The notes beneath the pieces are model-generated. The model searched no databases, was not told the DNA's origin, and saw nothing but the letters and a program-made list of their open reading frames with translations. This document shows positions 34,526-44,232 of a DNA stretch of 64,000 bases, one piece after another. Every line of letters begins with the position of its first letter. Position 1 is the first letter of the stretch. The stretch spans positions 558,001 through 622,000 of the forward strand of contig CAKNFJ010000002.1 of the NCBI GenBank assembly GCA_930633495.1. The letters run 5' to 3'. Source of the DNA: Hyphomicrobiales bacterium (lineage in GTDB: Bacteria; Pseudomonadota; Alphaproteobacteria; Rhizobiales; Beijerinckiaceae). Position numbers and translations under genes: made by a program.

Positions 34526-34539
34526 TGCAGGAGCCTCCG

Positions 34540-34878
34540 ATGACCGATCTCATTCCCGACGACCTCAAGAACACCCTTATCGAGAACGGGAGGCAGGCCG
34601 CCGCCGGCGTCGCCATCGATCCGCAGCCGGTGGTGAAGCTGTTCGCACCTTGGACGAACGTGACTTGGTACATTTCGGAGCTCAGCCCGCGCGATCCCCA
34701 CATCGCCTTCGGCGTGGCGGACTTCAATGGCGAGGTTGAGCTCGGCAATTTCGACCTGCGCGAGATCTCTCGCCTCGAAGGGCCCGGAGGCGATCGCGTC
34801 CAGCGCGACCTCTACTTCACGCCCAAGGGCACGATCAGCGATTACTGGAACCCCATTTCGAGCACGCCCAAGCCATGA
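34540..34878 (+). CDS. DUF2958 family protein
   Basis: The 112-residue protein contains PVVKLFAPWTNVTWYISELS followed by IAFGVADFNGEVELGNFDL and ERD-like RVQRDLYFTPK, the order of motifs of DUF2958 (P-V-KLF-P----TW---EL-------FG--D-----ELG). The family is common on plasmids and conjugative elements of proteobacteria; function unknown. The ATG at 34540 has an AGGAG ahead. Confidence 0.85.
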   Translation: MTDLIPDDLKNTLIENGRQAAAGVAIDPQPVVKLFAPWTNVTWYISELSPRDPHIAFGVADFNGEVELGNFDLREISRLEGPGGDRVQRDLYFTPKGTISDYWNPISSTPKP

Positions 34879-35087
34879 ACATGTCTCGCATTCGGCAGCG
34901 CTACAGCGTCCCCGCCAAACGGGGCGCCCGGGTCGAGTACTCAGGTCACGGCTCGCCAATCACCGGGACGATTACGCGTTCGATCCAGGACAACCTCTGG
35001 GTTCGCCTGGATGGCAGCAAGCGATCGGTCATCCTTCATCCTGAGTGGGGTCTCCGCTACCTGTCGTCACCCGCCGCGTCCTCGTAG
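34875..35087 (+). CDS. small hypothetical protein, 70 aa
   Basis: It overlaps the DUF2958 gene by 4 bases (ATGA). The segment RQRYSVPAKRGARVEYSG, a beta-rich middle and HPEWGLRYL at the end suggest a small beta-barrel domain often found beside DUF2958; its family name is not known to me. Confidence 0.6.
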   Translation: MNMSRIRQRYSVPAKRGARVEYSGHGSPITGTITRSIQDNLWVRLDGSKRSVILHPEWGLRYLSSPAASS

Positions 35088-35092
35088 GTCGC

Positions 35093-36613
35093 TCAGCCTT
35101 TCTGCTTGGCCTTTCTCTTCCGTGCCAGGTGATCTGGCAGTCGCCCGACATCGGCGCCGCTACGGACCGTGTAGAGCCGATCTGATGCCACGGCGTCCTC
35201 GTCGTCTGGATCTTCGAGGAAGACGAGGCCTTTTGCCTTGCTCGACATGTGAAACATGAGTCTTGTGGAGCGGGCGCTGTCGGGCGTGCTGAACCCGGCG
35301 TCGAATTGAAGCGCTCTTCGATCGGCGCCGACTTCCAACTTGCCGACCTCGTTTCCCCGATAGGCGAAATCGATCATCCATCCGCGGGACCGCATTCGTG
35401 TGATCAGCTGTTGAAGCAGTTCCTTGTATCCGATGCGCTGGGCCATATCGAGGATCTGGGTCATCTGACCCGCCTCGCTGAAGGTCCAAGCCTTTGTGAC
35501 CCACTGCTCCTCGGCGGCGACAAGCATGCCGACCGTCGCCGGGATCTCGGACAGAGCTAACTCGGCTGCGCCCGACAGGTCCTCCACCAGAACCTTCCCG
35601 ATCTTCGCCCTTCTGGCTTCTGTAGCGCTCTCATACCACCAGGTGTCGATGCCAAACTGGTCGAGCTGGCCGGGCGCATATGAGCAAAATTCCTCCAACT
35701 CGATCAGCGAGCGTTCGGCCACAAAGATCACCTGGTTTGCGCCATGCTCGCCCTGGACGAGGATTTTCTGAGCCAACGCTCGATGAGCAGCGAGTGCTGC
35801 GTCCTTCATGAACTGCGAAGCGACCTCGCTGGGGTCCTCGGCATCAGGAATGGCGTCAACCTCTGCTCGATAATGGTCGACAAGGAGCGGGATCAGCGCG
35901 ACGCGTGACGCGCCGATGCGGCCGGCGACAAAGGGGCCAAGCGTCTCGTGCTTTACCAGGACCTTGCCCTCCAGCGCCGTCACCTTCCTGGCGCAGGCGA
36001 TCAAGTCCTTCTGGATGGCCTCGGCATAGGCAAGCCGGTCGGCCCGCGTGATGCCGGTTGGCCTTTCTGACCGGACGGCCGGCAACTCGTACGGCACGAG
36101 ATCCGCCGACTGGAGGGAGATGCGATTGATTTCGCCCGCGGCGTTGCGGCGGAAGCTTGCGACGGGGAAGAAGCGTTCTCCGCCGGGAAGCTTCGATTTC
36201 ACCCAGTCGACAGAGCCATCCGCGTGCCTCAACCCGAGGATCGTTCCTACGGCACGAGGATAGATCTCAACCTCCGGAAGTGGCAGTGGATCGACGAGCG
36301 CCGACGGTGCCGAGCGGACCGCCCGCGCTCCATTGTCGGTGCAAGGGTGCTTCTCCCAGTCCGGCCAGACCGTATCGAAGAAAACCCGGCCACCTTCTGC
36401 GCTCTCGAAAAACCAGACGGTATCGCCGCATACGGGGCAGTGCGCGTTCGGAACAAGCAGATTACCCGTGCCCGCGCCGTCCGCCCGGAACGGCCGGGCC
36501 TCTCCCGGCTGACCCACGGACCACTCATCGCGCCGAACCCTGTGCTCGCGAACCTCGAACGTGGTTCCGTAGCGATTGGTCCGAAGGTGCTTTGACCGAC
36601 TGAAGGTAGACAT
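35093..36613 (-). CDS. hypothetical protein with N-terminal zinc-knuckle-like CPVCG segment, 506 aa
   Basis: Residues about 52-92 read NAHCPVCGDTVWFFES, then GGRVFFD and a downstream HPCTD. This NA-CPVCG--VWF---NGGRVFFD---P-W--HPCTDN pattern is known to me from small proteins of unknown function in proteobacteria. The remaining 400 residues are helical, without a motif I can name. It starts 5 bases after the AddA-like gene stop, so the three genes 42632-35093 form one operon. Confidence 0.6.
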   Translation of the reverse strand: MSTFSRSKHLRTNRYGTTFEVREHRVRRDEWSVGQPGEARPFRADGAGTGNLLVPNAHCPVCGDTVWFFESAEGGRVFFDTVWPDWEKHPCTDNGARAVRSAPSALVDPLPLPEVEIYPRAVGTILGLRHADGSVDWVKSKLPGGERFFPVASFRRNAAGEINRISLQSADLVPYELPAVRSERPTGITRADRLAYAEAIQKDLIACARKVTALEGKVLVKHETLGPFVAGRIGASRVALIPLLVDHYRAEVDAIPDAEDPSEVASQFMKDAALAAHRALAQKILVQGEHGANQVIFVAERSLIELEEFCSYAPGQLDQFGIDTWWYESATEARRAKIGKVLVEDLSGAAELALSEIPATVGMLVAAEEQWVTKAWTFSEAGQMTQILDMAQRIGYKELLQQLITRMRSRGWMIDFAYRGNEVGKLEVGADRRALQFDAGFSTPDSARSTRLMFHMSSKAKGLVFLEDPDDEDAVASDRLYTVRSGADVGRLPDHLARKRKAKQKG

Positions 36614-36618
36614 CGCAG

Positions 36619-39600
36619 CTACGCAGCGACGCGCTCGACACGGCCGGTGGTCGGGAAGACGATCAACCCAACCGGGACACCTGTCGCCTTCAGATAATCG
36701 CCGACCTGGGCTCGATAGGCGAGGATCGTCGCGGGGTCCGGAGCCACATCGCTCTTCCAGTCGACCACCAGTATCGGCCGTTGGCCATCAAAGGCGATGG
36801 CATCCGCAATGCCGTAGGTGACCGTGTCGACGCTGCCGGCGCTGGCGAAGCCGTAAACATGGCACTCTGGGACCAAGCGATCCCTGACCGCGAGGATCTC
36901 CGGCAGCTGCAGCGCGCGAAGGACGGCGCCAGCGATCTCCGCGGCGACGAAGCCCTCTTCGGCTCTTACCGCCTCGGTGGCGCCCAGCTCAGCCAGCAAT
37001 TCGCGCGCCCGGGCTCCCAGCGCAGCTGCCTCCTCGCCGACCTCGCCGGTCAGGATCTCTTCCGCAAGCTTGTGCATCACCAGGCCGCGAATACGTCCGC
37101 CCTGGATCGCAGGCGCTGCGGCCGCGGTGTCCATCTCTTCCGTCGCGGTGACAACGACCGCGTCCTCGTCGACAGCATCGGGCTTGTCTGCATCCTCGTG
37201 CCTGGACGGTGACTTCCAATGCAGGCTTCTGGAAGCGGCGACCACACGAGATGCCTCATCGGCAAAGACATCGCGGGTCTGCTGGTTCGCGCGCGGCGCG
37301 GCCGCGGCCGGCAGCTCCGGTTCATAGGCCGAGAGATCCAGAGCCGAGAGATCGCCCAACGCCAGGTCGACCACACCGATCCAGCTGCCGCTGGCCACGC
37401 CGGAGGACGGCCGGGGCACGATGAGAAGCTCACGCGCCCGCGTCGCGGCGACATACCAGAGGCGAACACGCTCGCGCGTGATCTCGGCCTTCTCGCCCTC
37501 GGCAGCCTCCGCGAAGCCGTCGGGCGCGATCCCGAAGACCTTCGTGTAGAGCTGACCAGTCTCGCGGCTGATGACGGTCGATACGCCTTCCTTCAGCCCA
37601 GTTGACGTGTTCACCGGGATGACTACCGGCCATTCCAAGCCCTTGCTGGAATGCATGGTGATCAGCGAAACCGACTGCTCCTGCGCATCTGGCCGGCCCT
37701 CGCCAGCGCGCTCTTCATCCTCCCAGGCCGTCGTCATTGCTTCCGCAAAGGCTCGCAAGCCGCGAGCAACGTAGCTCCGGGACATGCCGAGATAGAGATC
37801 GACATTCGCGAGAGCCCGTTCGGCCTGGCCCTGATGTCGGGCGAGCAGCGTCGGACGGATACGGAGCTCCGCCACGGCTTGCGAGAGCAGGTCGTAGGGC
37901 GTGGTAGCGTTGCTCCGGCGCCAGAGGCCCTGCAGGCGCTCCAGGACGTCCCTGGCGACCGGATGAGTGACGAGCTCGGGCTCAGTGCGCAGGGAGAAGC
38001 GTTCCTTGCCATGACCGGTCTCGCGCTCTGGAAGGGCGAAGCCGATGTCGAGCAATTCCTCCTCGGTCAGGCCGACGACCGGGCCACGCATCAGCGCGCC
38101 GAAGGCGAGGGTGTCGCGGCTGTCTGCCAGGACGCGGGTGACGGCGATCAGGTCCTGGATCTCCTGTCGCCAGAAGAACCCCTTGCCGGCCTGGGTCGCG
38201 ACGGGAATTCCATAGCGTTCCAGCGCTTCTTCATAGCGCCACAAGTCCGTGCCGGTCGGCGCAAGAAGCGCGATGTCGCCGGCCCGGCACAAGCGTCTGC
38301 CACCCGACAGATGATCGGTGACCTCGGCGCTGCCGATCATCCGGGCGCAGGTCTCTGCGACCGCCTCGGCCTCAGCGTTGCGGATAGCGTCCGCATTCGC
38401 GTCGTCGTCAACCCAGACGTCGAGCGCGGTGACGCAAGGATGACTGCCGACGTCGTCGTGGAAATGATCGAGCGCGGTGAAGCCCGGCTGGTCATTCTCG
38501 ACCGACAGCGGCAGTTCGAACCGGCCGTTCACGAACTCCAGGATCGACTTGCAAGAGCGGAAGTTGGTCGCAATCGACAGGACAGCATCGCTCGATTGCG
38601 CGGAGATCGCCTCTCGGGCCTCGACATAGGCACGCACGTCGGCGCCGCGGAATCGATAGATCGCCTGCTTCGGGTCACCCACCAGGAAGAGGGCGCCAGG
38701 CCGAAGAACGCGCTGCTGCCAGGGCGTCTCGGGCGTCGGCGCCTCGCCGCAAAGGCGCCAGAAGATCTCGGCCTGCAGCGGATCAGTGTCCTGGAACTCG
38801 TCGACGAGGACGCGGCGATAGCGCTGCGACAACGCGACCCGGACAAGCTCGTGGTCGCGCAGCAAATCGCGTGCCGCGTAGATCAGATCATCGAAGTCGA
38901 GCAGTGCGGCTTCGCGCTTATAGTCGCGGAAACGTTGTAGAAGGGGGCGGACCTCCTCCATCAACGCGGCGAGCAAATGAGCACCGGCGCCGACGATGAG
39001 CGCGCCCCAGGTTTCCTTGCACGCGGCGAAATGGCCGTCGGCCTCGGCGAAGAGGCGATCTGCCTCAGCGACCGACAATCCACCCGCCTTGGCAGCGTTC
39101 TTCCAGCCGGTCTTCCTCTGATAGGCGCGCAGCGAGCCCGCTTTGGTCGCAATCCGATCGGAAGGCTCGATGCGGATCAGATGGCCGAGCGCCCGAGCGC
39201 CCGAGGCGTCACGCGCTGCGACCACCTGGTCGACCATTTCCTCCAGGTCCGCGACCCATAGCGGGGTGTCCGCGTCCCATACGGACAGGCTGCTGATGAA
39301 AGTCCGGAAGCCGGACACCGCAGAGACGAATGCTCCTATCAGCTCCGCCAGGGGGCGGGCCGGCGGCGGCAGCACATCACGGCGCTGACGCATCGCGTCA
39401 GAGACCCGATTGATTGATGCTACGGTCTCGCCCGGGTCAATGCCGACGAGTTCGATCAGCAGCTCACTTCCACCTTCGCCCAACCGCTCGCGTATCCACG
39501 CGTCGCGCAGATCATTGAAGGCAAGCTCGGCGTCGTTTCTGTCCGCGACACCTGCACCCGGATCGATATTCGCCTCGGCAGGATAGGGGCTGATGAGCCT

Positions 39601-39978
39601 TTGGGAGAACCCGTGGATCGTCGAGACGGTCGCCTCGTCCAAAGTGTCGAGCGCATTGCGCAGATGCCCGAGCTGGGCTTCCGACGGCCCGTCGGGAAGC
39701 GCGAGCCGGAGCTCGACAGGCACCTCGCCAGCCACAAGCCGTTCGACGAAGAGACGAACGCGCGCCAGCAGCTCGCTCGCGGCGAGCTCAGTGAAGGTGA
39801 CGGCCGCAATGCGTCTGGGCAACTCGCCCTCAGCCAGCAACATCGTCACGCGACCCGCCATGACAGCGGTTTTCCCGGAACCCGCGCCAGCCTCGATCAG
39901 GAGCGAGCGATCATGCTCCGTCATCGCGGCGAGCCGCTGGGGCTGATCCGACAACATGCGAACGGGGGCGTTCATCAC
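36619..39978 (-). CDS. AddA-like UvrD helicase-nuclease
   Basis: AddAB unwinds and trims double-strand ends for recombination. The 1119-residue protein has superfamily 1 helicase motifs: Walker A AGAGSGKT at 30-37, LDFDDL at 360-365, DEFQDTDP at 393-400, GDPKQAIYRFRGAD and SLITMHSSKGLEWPVVI. The C-terminus carries a RecB-type nuclease: GLVMHKLAE and VVDWKSD with D1073 and K1075, followed by AYRAQVGDY. It starts with ATGA overlap of the AddB-like gene. An element-borne copy apart from the chromosomal AddAB could act in repair or as defence against foreign DNA. Confidence 0.88.
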   Translation of the reverse strand: MMNAPVRMLSDQPQRLAAMTEHDRSLLIEAGAGSGKTAVMAGRVTMLLAEGELPRRIAAVTFTELAASELLARVRLFVERLVAGEVPVELRLALPDGPSEAQLGHLRNALDTLDEATVSTIHGFSQRLISPYPAEANIDPGAGVADRNDAELAFNDLRDAWIRERLGEGGSELLIELVGIDPGETVASINRVSDAMRQRRDVLPPPARPLAELIGAFVSAVSGFRTFISSLSVWDADTPLWVADLEEMVDQVVAARDASGARALGHLIRIEPSDRIATKAGSLRAYQRKTGWKNAAKAGGLSVAEADRLFAEADGHFAACKETWGALIVGAGAHLLAALMEEVRPLLQRFRDYKREAALLDFDDLIYAARDLLRDHELVRVALSQRYRRVLVDEFQDTDPLQAEIFWRLCGEAPTPETPWQQRVLRPGALFLVGDPKQAIYRFRGADVRAYVEAREAISAQSSDAVLSIATNFRSCKSILEFVNGRFELPLSVENDQPGFTALDHFHDDVGSHPCVTALDVWVDDDANADAIRNAEAEAVAETCARMIGSAEVTDHLSGGRRLCRAGDIALLAPTGTDLWRYEEALERYGIPVATQAGKGFFWRQEIQDLIAVTRVLADSRDTLAFGALMRGPVVGLTEEELLDIGFALPERETGHGKERFSLRTEPELVTHPVARDVLERLQGLWRRSNATTPYDLLSQAVAELRIRPTLLARHQGQAERALANVDLYLGMSRSYVARGLRAFAEAMTTAWEDEERAGEGRPDAQEQSVSLITMHSSKGLEWPVVIPVNTSTGLKEGVSTVISRETGQLYTKVFGIAPDGFAEAAEGEKAEITRERVRLWYVAATRARELLIVPRPSSGVASGSWIGVVDLALGDLSALDLSAYEPELPAAAAPRANQQTRDVFADEASRVVAASRSLHWKSPSRHEDADKPDAVDEDAVVVTATEEMDTAAAAPAIQGGRIRGLVMHKLAEEILTGEVGEEAAALGARARELLAELGATEAVRAEEGFVAAEIAGAVLRALQLPEILAVRDRLVPECHVYGFASAGSVDTVTYGIADAIAFDGQRPILVVDWKSDVAPDPATILAYRAQVGDYLKATGVPVGLIVFPTTGRVERVAA

Positions 39979-42632
39979 TTGACCTCCCAGATGGCGGCCG
40001 CGTCATCGAGCGCCAGCGTGGCCGGAGCACGCTTTCGGTTGAACCAGCCTTTCGCCGCATTCGCCGGCAGGGCGAAGCGCAGATCGTTATAGGCAATGGC
40101 CGTGTCGGGCCCGGGCAGGGCTCGCCCGCCCTGAAGGTTGGAGCGCGCTGCAGCCAGGAAGATCGAGAGCTGCTCCAGGACTTCGTCGGCATTCGCCAGG
40201 GGCAGGCTTCGGCCATGACGAGGGAAGTTCAGGGCTGCCTCCACCTCGATGTCAGACCCGAGCAGCTGTTTCACAGCGAAGGCATAGAGCGCGCGCTGGA
40301 TCTCCTTGCCGCCATCCAGGACGTACTCATCCGCCGATCTGGGCGGTCGGCCGGTCTTATAGTCGTTGACCCTGACCTTTGAGCCGTCTCCGGAGATATT
40401 CAGCCGGTCAATGGCGCCAGTGATGCGGAAGCCGGCGAGCGGAACGATGACTGCCTCCGCGGGATCCCAGGGCAGCTCGATCGAGGCGTCGACATCCTCA
40501 CGAGAGAAAGGGACTTCGGCGTAGCTACGCTGGTCCGGAAGCGGCACCTCATCCTCCGGCCGGACAATCGCCACCGCAAGCCCACGCACCTCCGCAAGCG
40601 TTCTCGTCCAAATCGCCGCCGGCGGAACAGCGCGCTCAGCCTCGAAGCGGCGCCTGGTGCTCGCCAAGGCGCGATCGATGGCAGTCTGAACAGCAACGGC
40701 ATCGGCGTTGATCAGTCCGCCCTCGGCCTCGAGGGCGATGACGGCCGTTTCCAGCACCCCGTGCAGAATCTCGCCAAATTCCCGGTTGTCGAGCGTGAGC
40801 GGATCGATCCCCACCCGAGGCGTCTTCCAGCCGAAACCGTAGCGCCAGACGAAGCCGAGCGGATCACGCAGAAGTCGCTTGAGACTGGTCGCCGACTGCA
40901 TCCGGTCGAGCAGGCCTTCGATCATCGGGTGATGCGCACGGATCAGACCGTCATGGGCCGTGACCTCCTCGCGGAACCAGTCGATCCAGCAGCCTTCCGC
41001 GGAGCGCGCCAACGGCGAGAGGCGGAACTCCGCCGACCTGGCCATCAGCCGATCGACCTCGCTCATGGCGTGCGCCGGCACGTCGTTACGCTGCAGATAG
41101 GTTTCTTCAGCAGCTCTCCCGTGAAGGAGCGGGCTCTTGCCGAGAAGGCGCCCCTCTCCGTCGCGTCGCGGCCTGGACAGCACCAGCTCGGTCTCGGTGG
41201 TCGCGACAATGGTGTCGAAGTCGCGCCGGTCAGCGACACCGATCGAAAGCGGTGAGAGTTCATTGGTCGGAACGACGTGATCAGGCAGGAGCCGATCATC
41301 GCTCCCCATGCGGGGCCAACCGCGCGAGGTGAGCCCGAGCAGCCTGACGAAGGGGCGGGGTGCCGCGGCGAGTGCGGAAGCCGGCATCCAAGCGACCGCC
41401 GACGGCGCGTCCCTGCTGTCGTCGAGACAGCGGAGGCCTTCAAGGTTGAGCGGCAGTGCCACGACAGGACCGGCCTCGACCCCGCGGCGCCAGATCGCGA
41501 GAGCTGTCGGCGGCAGCACGGCCCGGCCAATCTCCTCGGCATCATCGAGCGAGCCGGTGATGGTCTCGACGAGCCTGCGCAGCTCTCCGGTATGATCAAC
41601 CTCGTCGGGCCAGCACGCGGCCGTCAGGTTTGCAAACAGCCTCTGCCAGGAGGCAGGGGTCGCCATCGGCGCATCCTCTGGGATGACGCGCAGCCAGCCC
41701 TCGGGAAGCGTCTCGAAAAGCCCGCAGCCTCGGCACAGCGACGCCAGGCGACGCATCCGAGAGTGCGTGATGCCGCGAACGAGAATCTCGGCGAGCGCCG
41801 CGGCTGCCTGACCATCCCGGCTCGCCAGAGCGCTGGTGCCGTGGACGAACTTCAGATCGAGATTGGCGTCGGCCCGCAGGGTGTAGAAGTGGTCGTCATA
41901 GTCGGCAGGGCTTGCGGCCGCGATCGCGATTTCGTGGGGCTTTGCGCGGCCTGAGGCGATCAGTTCTCGGGCCCAGCGCAGCGCCTCGATCGCCTCATGG
42001 AGCGCGGTGGATGCGCTGATCACCTGCAGGCTCGGCTTAAGGCTCGGTGACCGCTCGACGATCACGCGGCTACCTTCCAGCCAGTCCGGTACGTGCCGAG
42101 GCCCGGCGATCCAGCGGACCTCGACATGCTCCGCGAGCTCCAGGAGAAGAGGGCGCCAGCACCGCGACATATCGGTGAGGCCGCGCACCTCGATCGGCCC
42201 GAGGATCTTGGCCGCCTGCCGGAGCCGCTTCCTGGCCCGCTCGACGATCAAGCCGGGCGGCAGCATGCCCTCTGGCAACTCTTGGAGGACTGCAGCCTCC
42301 AACGCAGCGATCGCGTCGATCCGCGGCTGGCCTGCGCGCTCTTCGAGATCGATCCCAGCCCGCCAGATCTTGTGAAGGGTGTTGGCGCCTGCGCCGACCA
42401 TGCCAGGCAGGTTCTTGATCGCGTCGAGCTCGCCGAGATCGGTGGCCGGCAACGCCTTCTGGAGCGCCTTGCGCAACGAGTCCTGATCGATGGGTCGTAC
42501 GAAGCCCCCGGCCAAACGCGCTGCCACTGCCTCGAAAGTGGCAACCAGCACGCCGAACTGGCCTTGCTTCGCCAACTCCACACGCAGAGCCCGGCTTGCG
42601 AGCTGTCCGTGGGTGATGATCGTCGACCGCAT
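39975..42632 (-). CDS. AddB-like PD-(D/E)XK nuclease protein
   Basis: The 885-residue protein lacks a Walker A motif. Its C-terminal third holds a RecB-type nuclease: SLKRLLRDPLGFVWRYGFGW, then EFGEILHGVLE and the catalytic VRVNDYKTG (D757, K759). The middle resembles the inactive helicase fold of AddB. It overlaps the AddA-like gene, as in AddAB operons. Unlike typical AddB I see no clear iron-sulfur Cys cluster, only scattered Cys such as LCRGCG. The pair may load on DNA ends. Confidence 0.75.
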   Translation of the reverse strand: MRSTIITHGQLASRALRVELAKQGQFGVLVATFEAVAARLAGGFVRPIDQDSLRKALQKALPATDLGELDAIKNLPGMVGAGANTLHKIWRAGIDLEERAGQPRIDAIAALEAAVLQELPEGMLPPGLIVERARKRLRQAAKILGPIEVRGLTDMSRCWRPLLLELAEHVEVRWIAGPRHVPDWLEGSRVIVERSPSLKPSLQVISASTALHEAIEALRWARELIASGRAKPHEIAIAAASPADYDDHFYTLRADANLDLKFVHGTSALASRDGQAAAALAEILVRGITHSRMRRLASLCRGCGLFETLPEGWLRVIPEDAPMATPASWQRLFANLTAACWPDEVDHTGELRRLVETITGSLDDAEEIGRAVLPPTALAIWRRGVEAGPVVALPLNLEGLRCLDDSRDAPSAVAWMPASALAAAPRPFVRLLGLTSRGWPRMGSDDRLLPDHVVPTNELSPLSIGVADRRDFDTIVATTETELVLSRPRRDGEGRLLGKSPLLHGRAAEETYLQRNDVPAHAMSEVDRLMARSAEFRLSPLARSAEGCWIDWFREEVTAHDGLIRAHHPMIEGLLDRMQSATSLKRLLRDPLGFVWRYGFGWKTPRVGIDPLTLDNREFGEILHGVLETAVIALEAEGGLINADAVAVQTAIDRALASTRRRFEAERAVPPAAIWTRTLAEVRGLAVAIVRPEDEVPLPDQRSYAEVPFSREDVDASIELPWDPAEAVIVPLAGFRITGAIDRLNISGDGSKVRVNDYKTGRPPRSADEYVLDGGKEIQRALYAFAVKQLLGSDIEVEAALNFPRHGRSLPLANADEVLEQLSIFLAAARSNLQGGRALPGPDTAIAYNDLRFALPANAAKGWFNRKRAPATLALDDAAAIWEVK

Positions 42633-42779
42633 CCTGCGCTATCCCCCAGCGTTTCTCGAACTCAAGCCTGATCGCGCGGCCTGTCAGGAGATGTCAGCAG
42701 CGACGCTCCCTTGCGCTCGGATATGCAGCGCCAGATTCAACAGAAGGTCCATAGTGATAGCCGCGCTGTCCACGGCTGG

Positions 42780-43028
42780 TCAGCGAAAGCTGACGCAGTA
42801 GGCCTGGCTCCTGAAAAAGCCGGATGGGCAGGCCTTGCCCTCGATCTTCGGGACTGCGCGCTTCGCATCATCGCGGAACGCCTCGCAACAATCGGCACTG
42901 GCGAAGTAACCGGTCGGGCAGATCCCGGTCTTCGCGATCCGGTCCTTACCGTTCTTCGGCAGGCAGTAGCTCGCCGCCACGACGGGACCTGGCAAGAGCA
43001 AAGCGACCAGGATGGTTAGCTTCAGCAT
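42780..43028 (-). CDS. small secreted Cys-rich protein, 82 aa
   Basis: The ATG at 43028 begins a signal peptide (MLKLTILVALLLPGPVVA) followed by a mature part with six Cys in repeated CP-G-F/Y patterns (ICPTGYF and ACPSGFF). Repeats of this type occur in alphaproteobacterial exported proteins of unknown function. It lies 14 bases after the exonuclease gene on the same strand. Confidence 0.6.
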   Translation of the reverse strand: MLKLTILVALLLPGPVVAASYCLPKNGKDRIAKTGICPTGYFASADCCEAFRDDAKRAVPKIEGKACPSGFFRSQAYCVSFR

Positions 43029-43042
43029 TCGTCGAGCATGCC

Positions 43043-43699
43043 TCAACGCCGCGCGTAGCGCCAAGGCACAGCCTCTTCCGGTTCAAAGCCGGCGGAAACG
43101 ATGTCGCGCATGATCAGCAGGGCGTCGGCGGTCAGGTCCGCGTCGAGGAGTGCCCCGTGCCCAGCCAGGCGGCGGCTTCGGTCCAGCGAGAGCTTGTCGC
43201 AGACTGCATCGAGGCTCTTGGGCGCGCGCGGAAACAGTTCTGCGAATAGCGTCTGCGTGCACAGCCAGCGGCCGGGCAGCGGCTTCTCACCCCATTGCGC
43301 AAGGCGCATCCGAGCAAGCTCGTGCGACAGGAGATCCCTCTCGTTGTCGATTGCATGCGCTACGATGGGATCTCGCTCCCCGAGGAAAGCGAAGAAGCGC
43401 TCCTGCAGCTCTGCGAACCGCGGCGCCTTGCGCAGCTCGCCCGCGGTAATGCCATGGATACCGCGCGCCACATGGCTTACCGGTCCTTCGGGGTTCACTT
43501 TGCTGTAGAAGCTCTCGCCTTTTCGCCAGCCGCTACCTTCTCGCAGCAGCTCGACAGCGCCGATCTCGATGATAACGCCGGGCAGGCGAACCGATCGCGG
43601 CGATCGAATCATCTCGATCCTCACCTTGGGTCGGTTTCCAGTGCCTTCGAAATCGATGACGACCAACCGGTCGGCGCGATCGATATCAGCGAGATCCAC
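43043..43699 (-). CDS. DEDDh 3'-5' exonuclease (DnaQ-like)
   Basis: Three-metal exonucleases of the DnaQ fold remove nucleotides from 3' ends. In 218 residues I see VIDFEGTG with D16 and E18, VAHAIDNERDLL with D118/D122, and LAGHGALLDADLT with H181 and D186, the DEDDh order. The start is a GTG at 43699 with AAGGA ahead; the open frame upstream overlaps the divergent gene and is not used. It may be the first of a small operon with the secreted gene. Confidence 0.8.
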   Translation of the reverse strand: MDLADIDRADRLVVIDFEGTGNRPKVRIEMIRSPRSVRLPGVIIEIGAVELLREGSGWRKGESFYSKVNPEGPVSHVARGIHGITAGELRKAPRFAELQERFFAFLGERDPIVAHAIDNERDLLSHELARMRLAQWGEKPLPGRWLCTQTLFAELFPRAPKSLDAVCDKLSLDRSRRLAGHGALLDADLTADALLIMRDIVSAGFEPEEAVPWRYARR

Positions 43700-43784
43700 G
43701 ACAAATCCTTCGTATTCCTGGGAATTCTTGACATTCCCTAACGCTAAATTCCATCGTCCGGGATAAGTTTCGGTGGATGTCGGT

Positions 43785-43796
43785 TTGTGGCTTTCA
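43785..43796 (+). repeat. leader repeat copy 1, TTGTGGCTTTCA
   Basis: The 12-mer and a following CGGC are repeated exactly 400 bases downstream, each time just ahead of one of two related plus-strand genes. It may be a duplicated promoter or binding site. Confidence 0.5.
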
Positions 43797-43838
43797 CCGG
43801 CGAAACCCACCATCGAGCTCCCATCAAGGAGATCGAGC

Positions 43839-44171
43839 ATGCTCGCGAACGATATCGCAAAAGCCGTCAGCACCATCACCGAGACGCTCGACAACAGCGG
43901 TCCGCATGACGACCATATTGTCGAGGCGTTGGCCGGTCTGAAGGAAGCATCGGCTGACTGGAAGGCCGCCGGCGGCCAGCTTTGCGACAGCCTCGCGACC
44001 CTCATCGCCGTCAACCAGATCCATGGTTCGATGATCGTTGCCCATGGCGACGAGCCGCCGGCGGAAATCACGCAAGCCTTCACGTTGTCGAAGGACCTCG
44101 TCGACCTCGCGGAGCGCGCCGGCTTCGTCGTCAACGATCCAGAGCCCTCGCTCCCGTCGCCTGCGATGTGA
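43839..44171 (+). CDS. small helical protein, paralog pair copy 1, 110 aa
   Basis: AAGGAG is 8 bases ahead of the ATG at 43839. The all-helical acidic protein has DHIVEALAGLKEAS, HGSMIVAHGDEPPAE and a QAFTLSKDLVDLAE segment. The next gene encodes a protein of the same layout (LPEELVGAFDLSRALAEQ), so the two arose by tandem duplication. No known family; an adaptor or antitoxin-like helical protein is possible. Confidence 0.6.
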   Translation: MLANDIAKAVSTITETLDNSGPHDDHIVEALAGLKEASADWKAAGGQLCDSLATLIAVNQIHGSMIVAHGDEPPAEITQAFTLSKDLVDLAERAGFVVNDPEPSLPSPAM

Positions 44172-44184
44172 ATTCGAAACGGCG

Positions 44185-44196
44185 TTGTGGCTTTCA
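44185..44196 (+). repeat. leader repeat copy 2, TTGTGGCTTTCA
   Basis: This is the second copy of the 12-mer, identical to 43785-43796 and located just ahead of the second paralog. Both copies are followed by a C or G and then CGGC. Confidence 0.5.
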
Positions 44197-44232
44197 GCGG
44201 CCGAGGGTTCAAACGGGTCAGGAGACCCCAAA

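Noticed and set aside
37651..38940. 429-codon plus-strand frame inside the AddA-like gene
   Set aside because: Helicase motifs on the minus strand identify the true gene.
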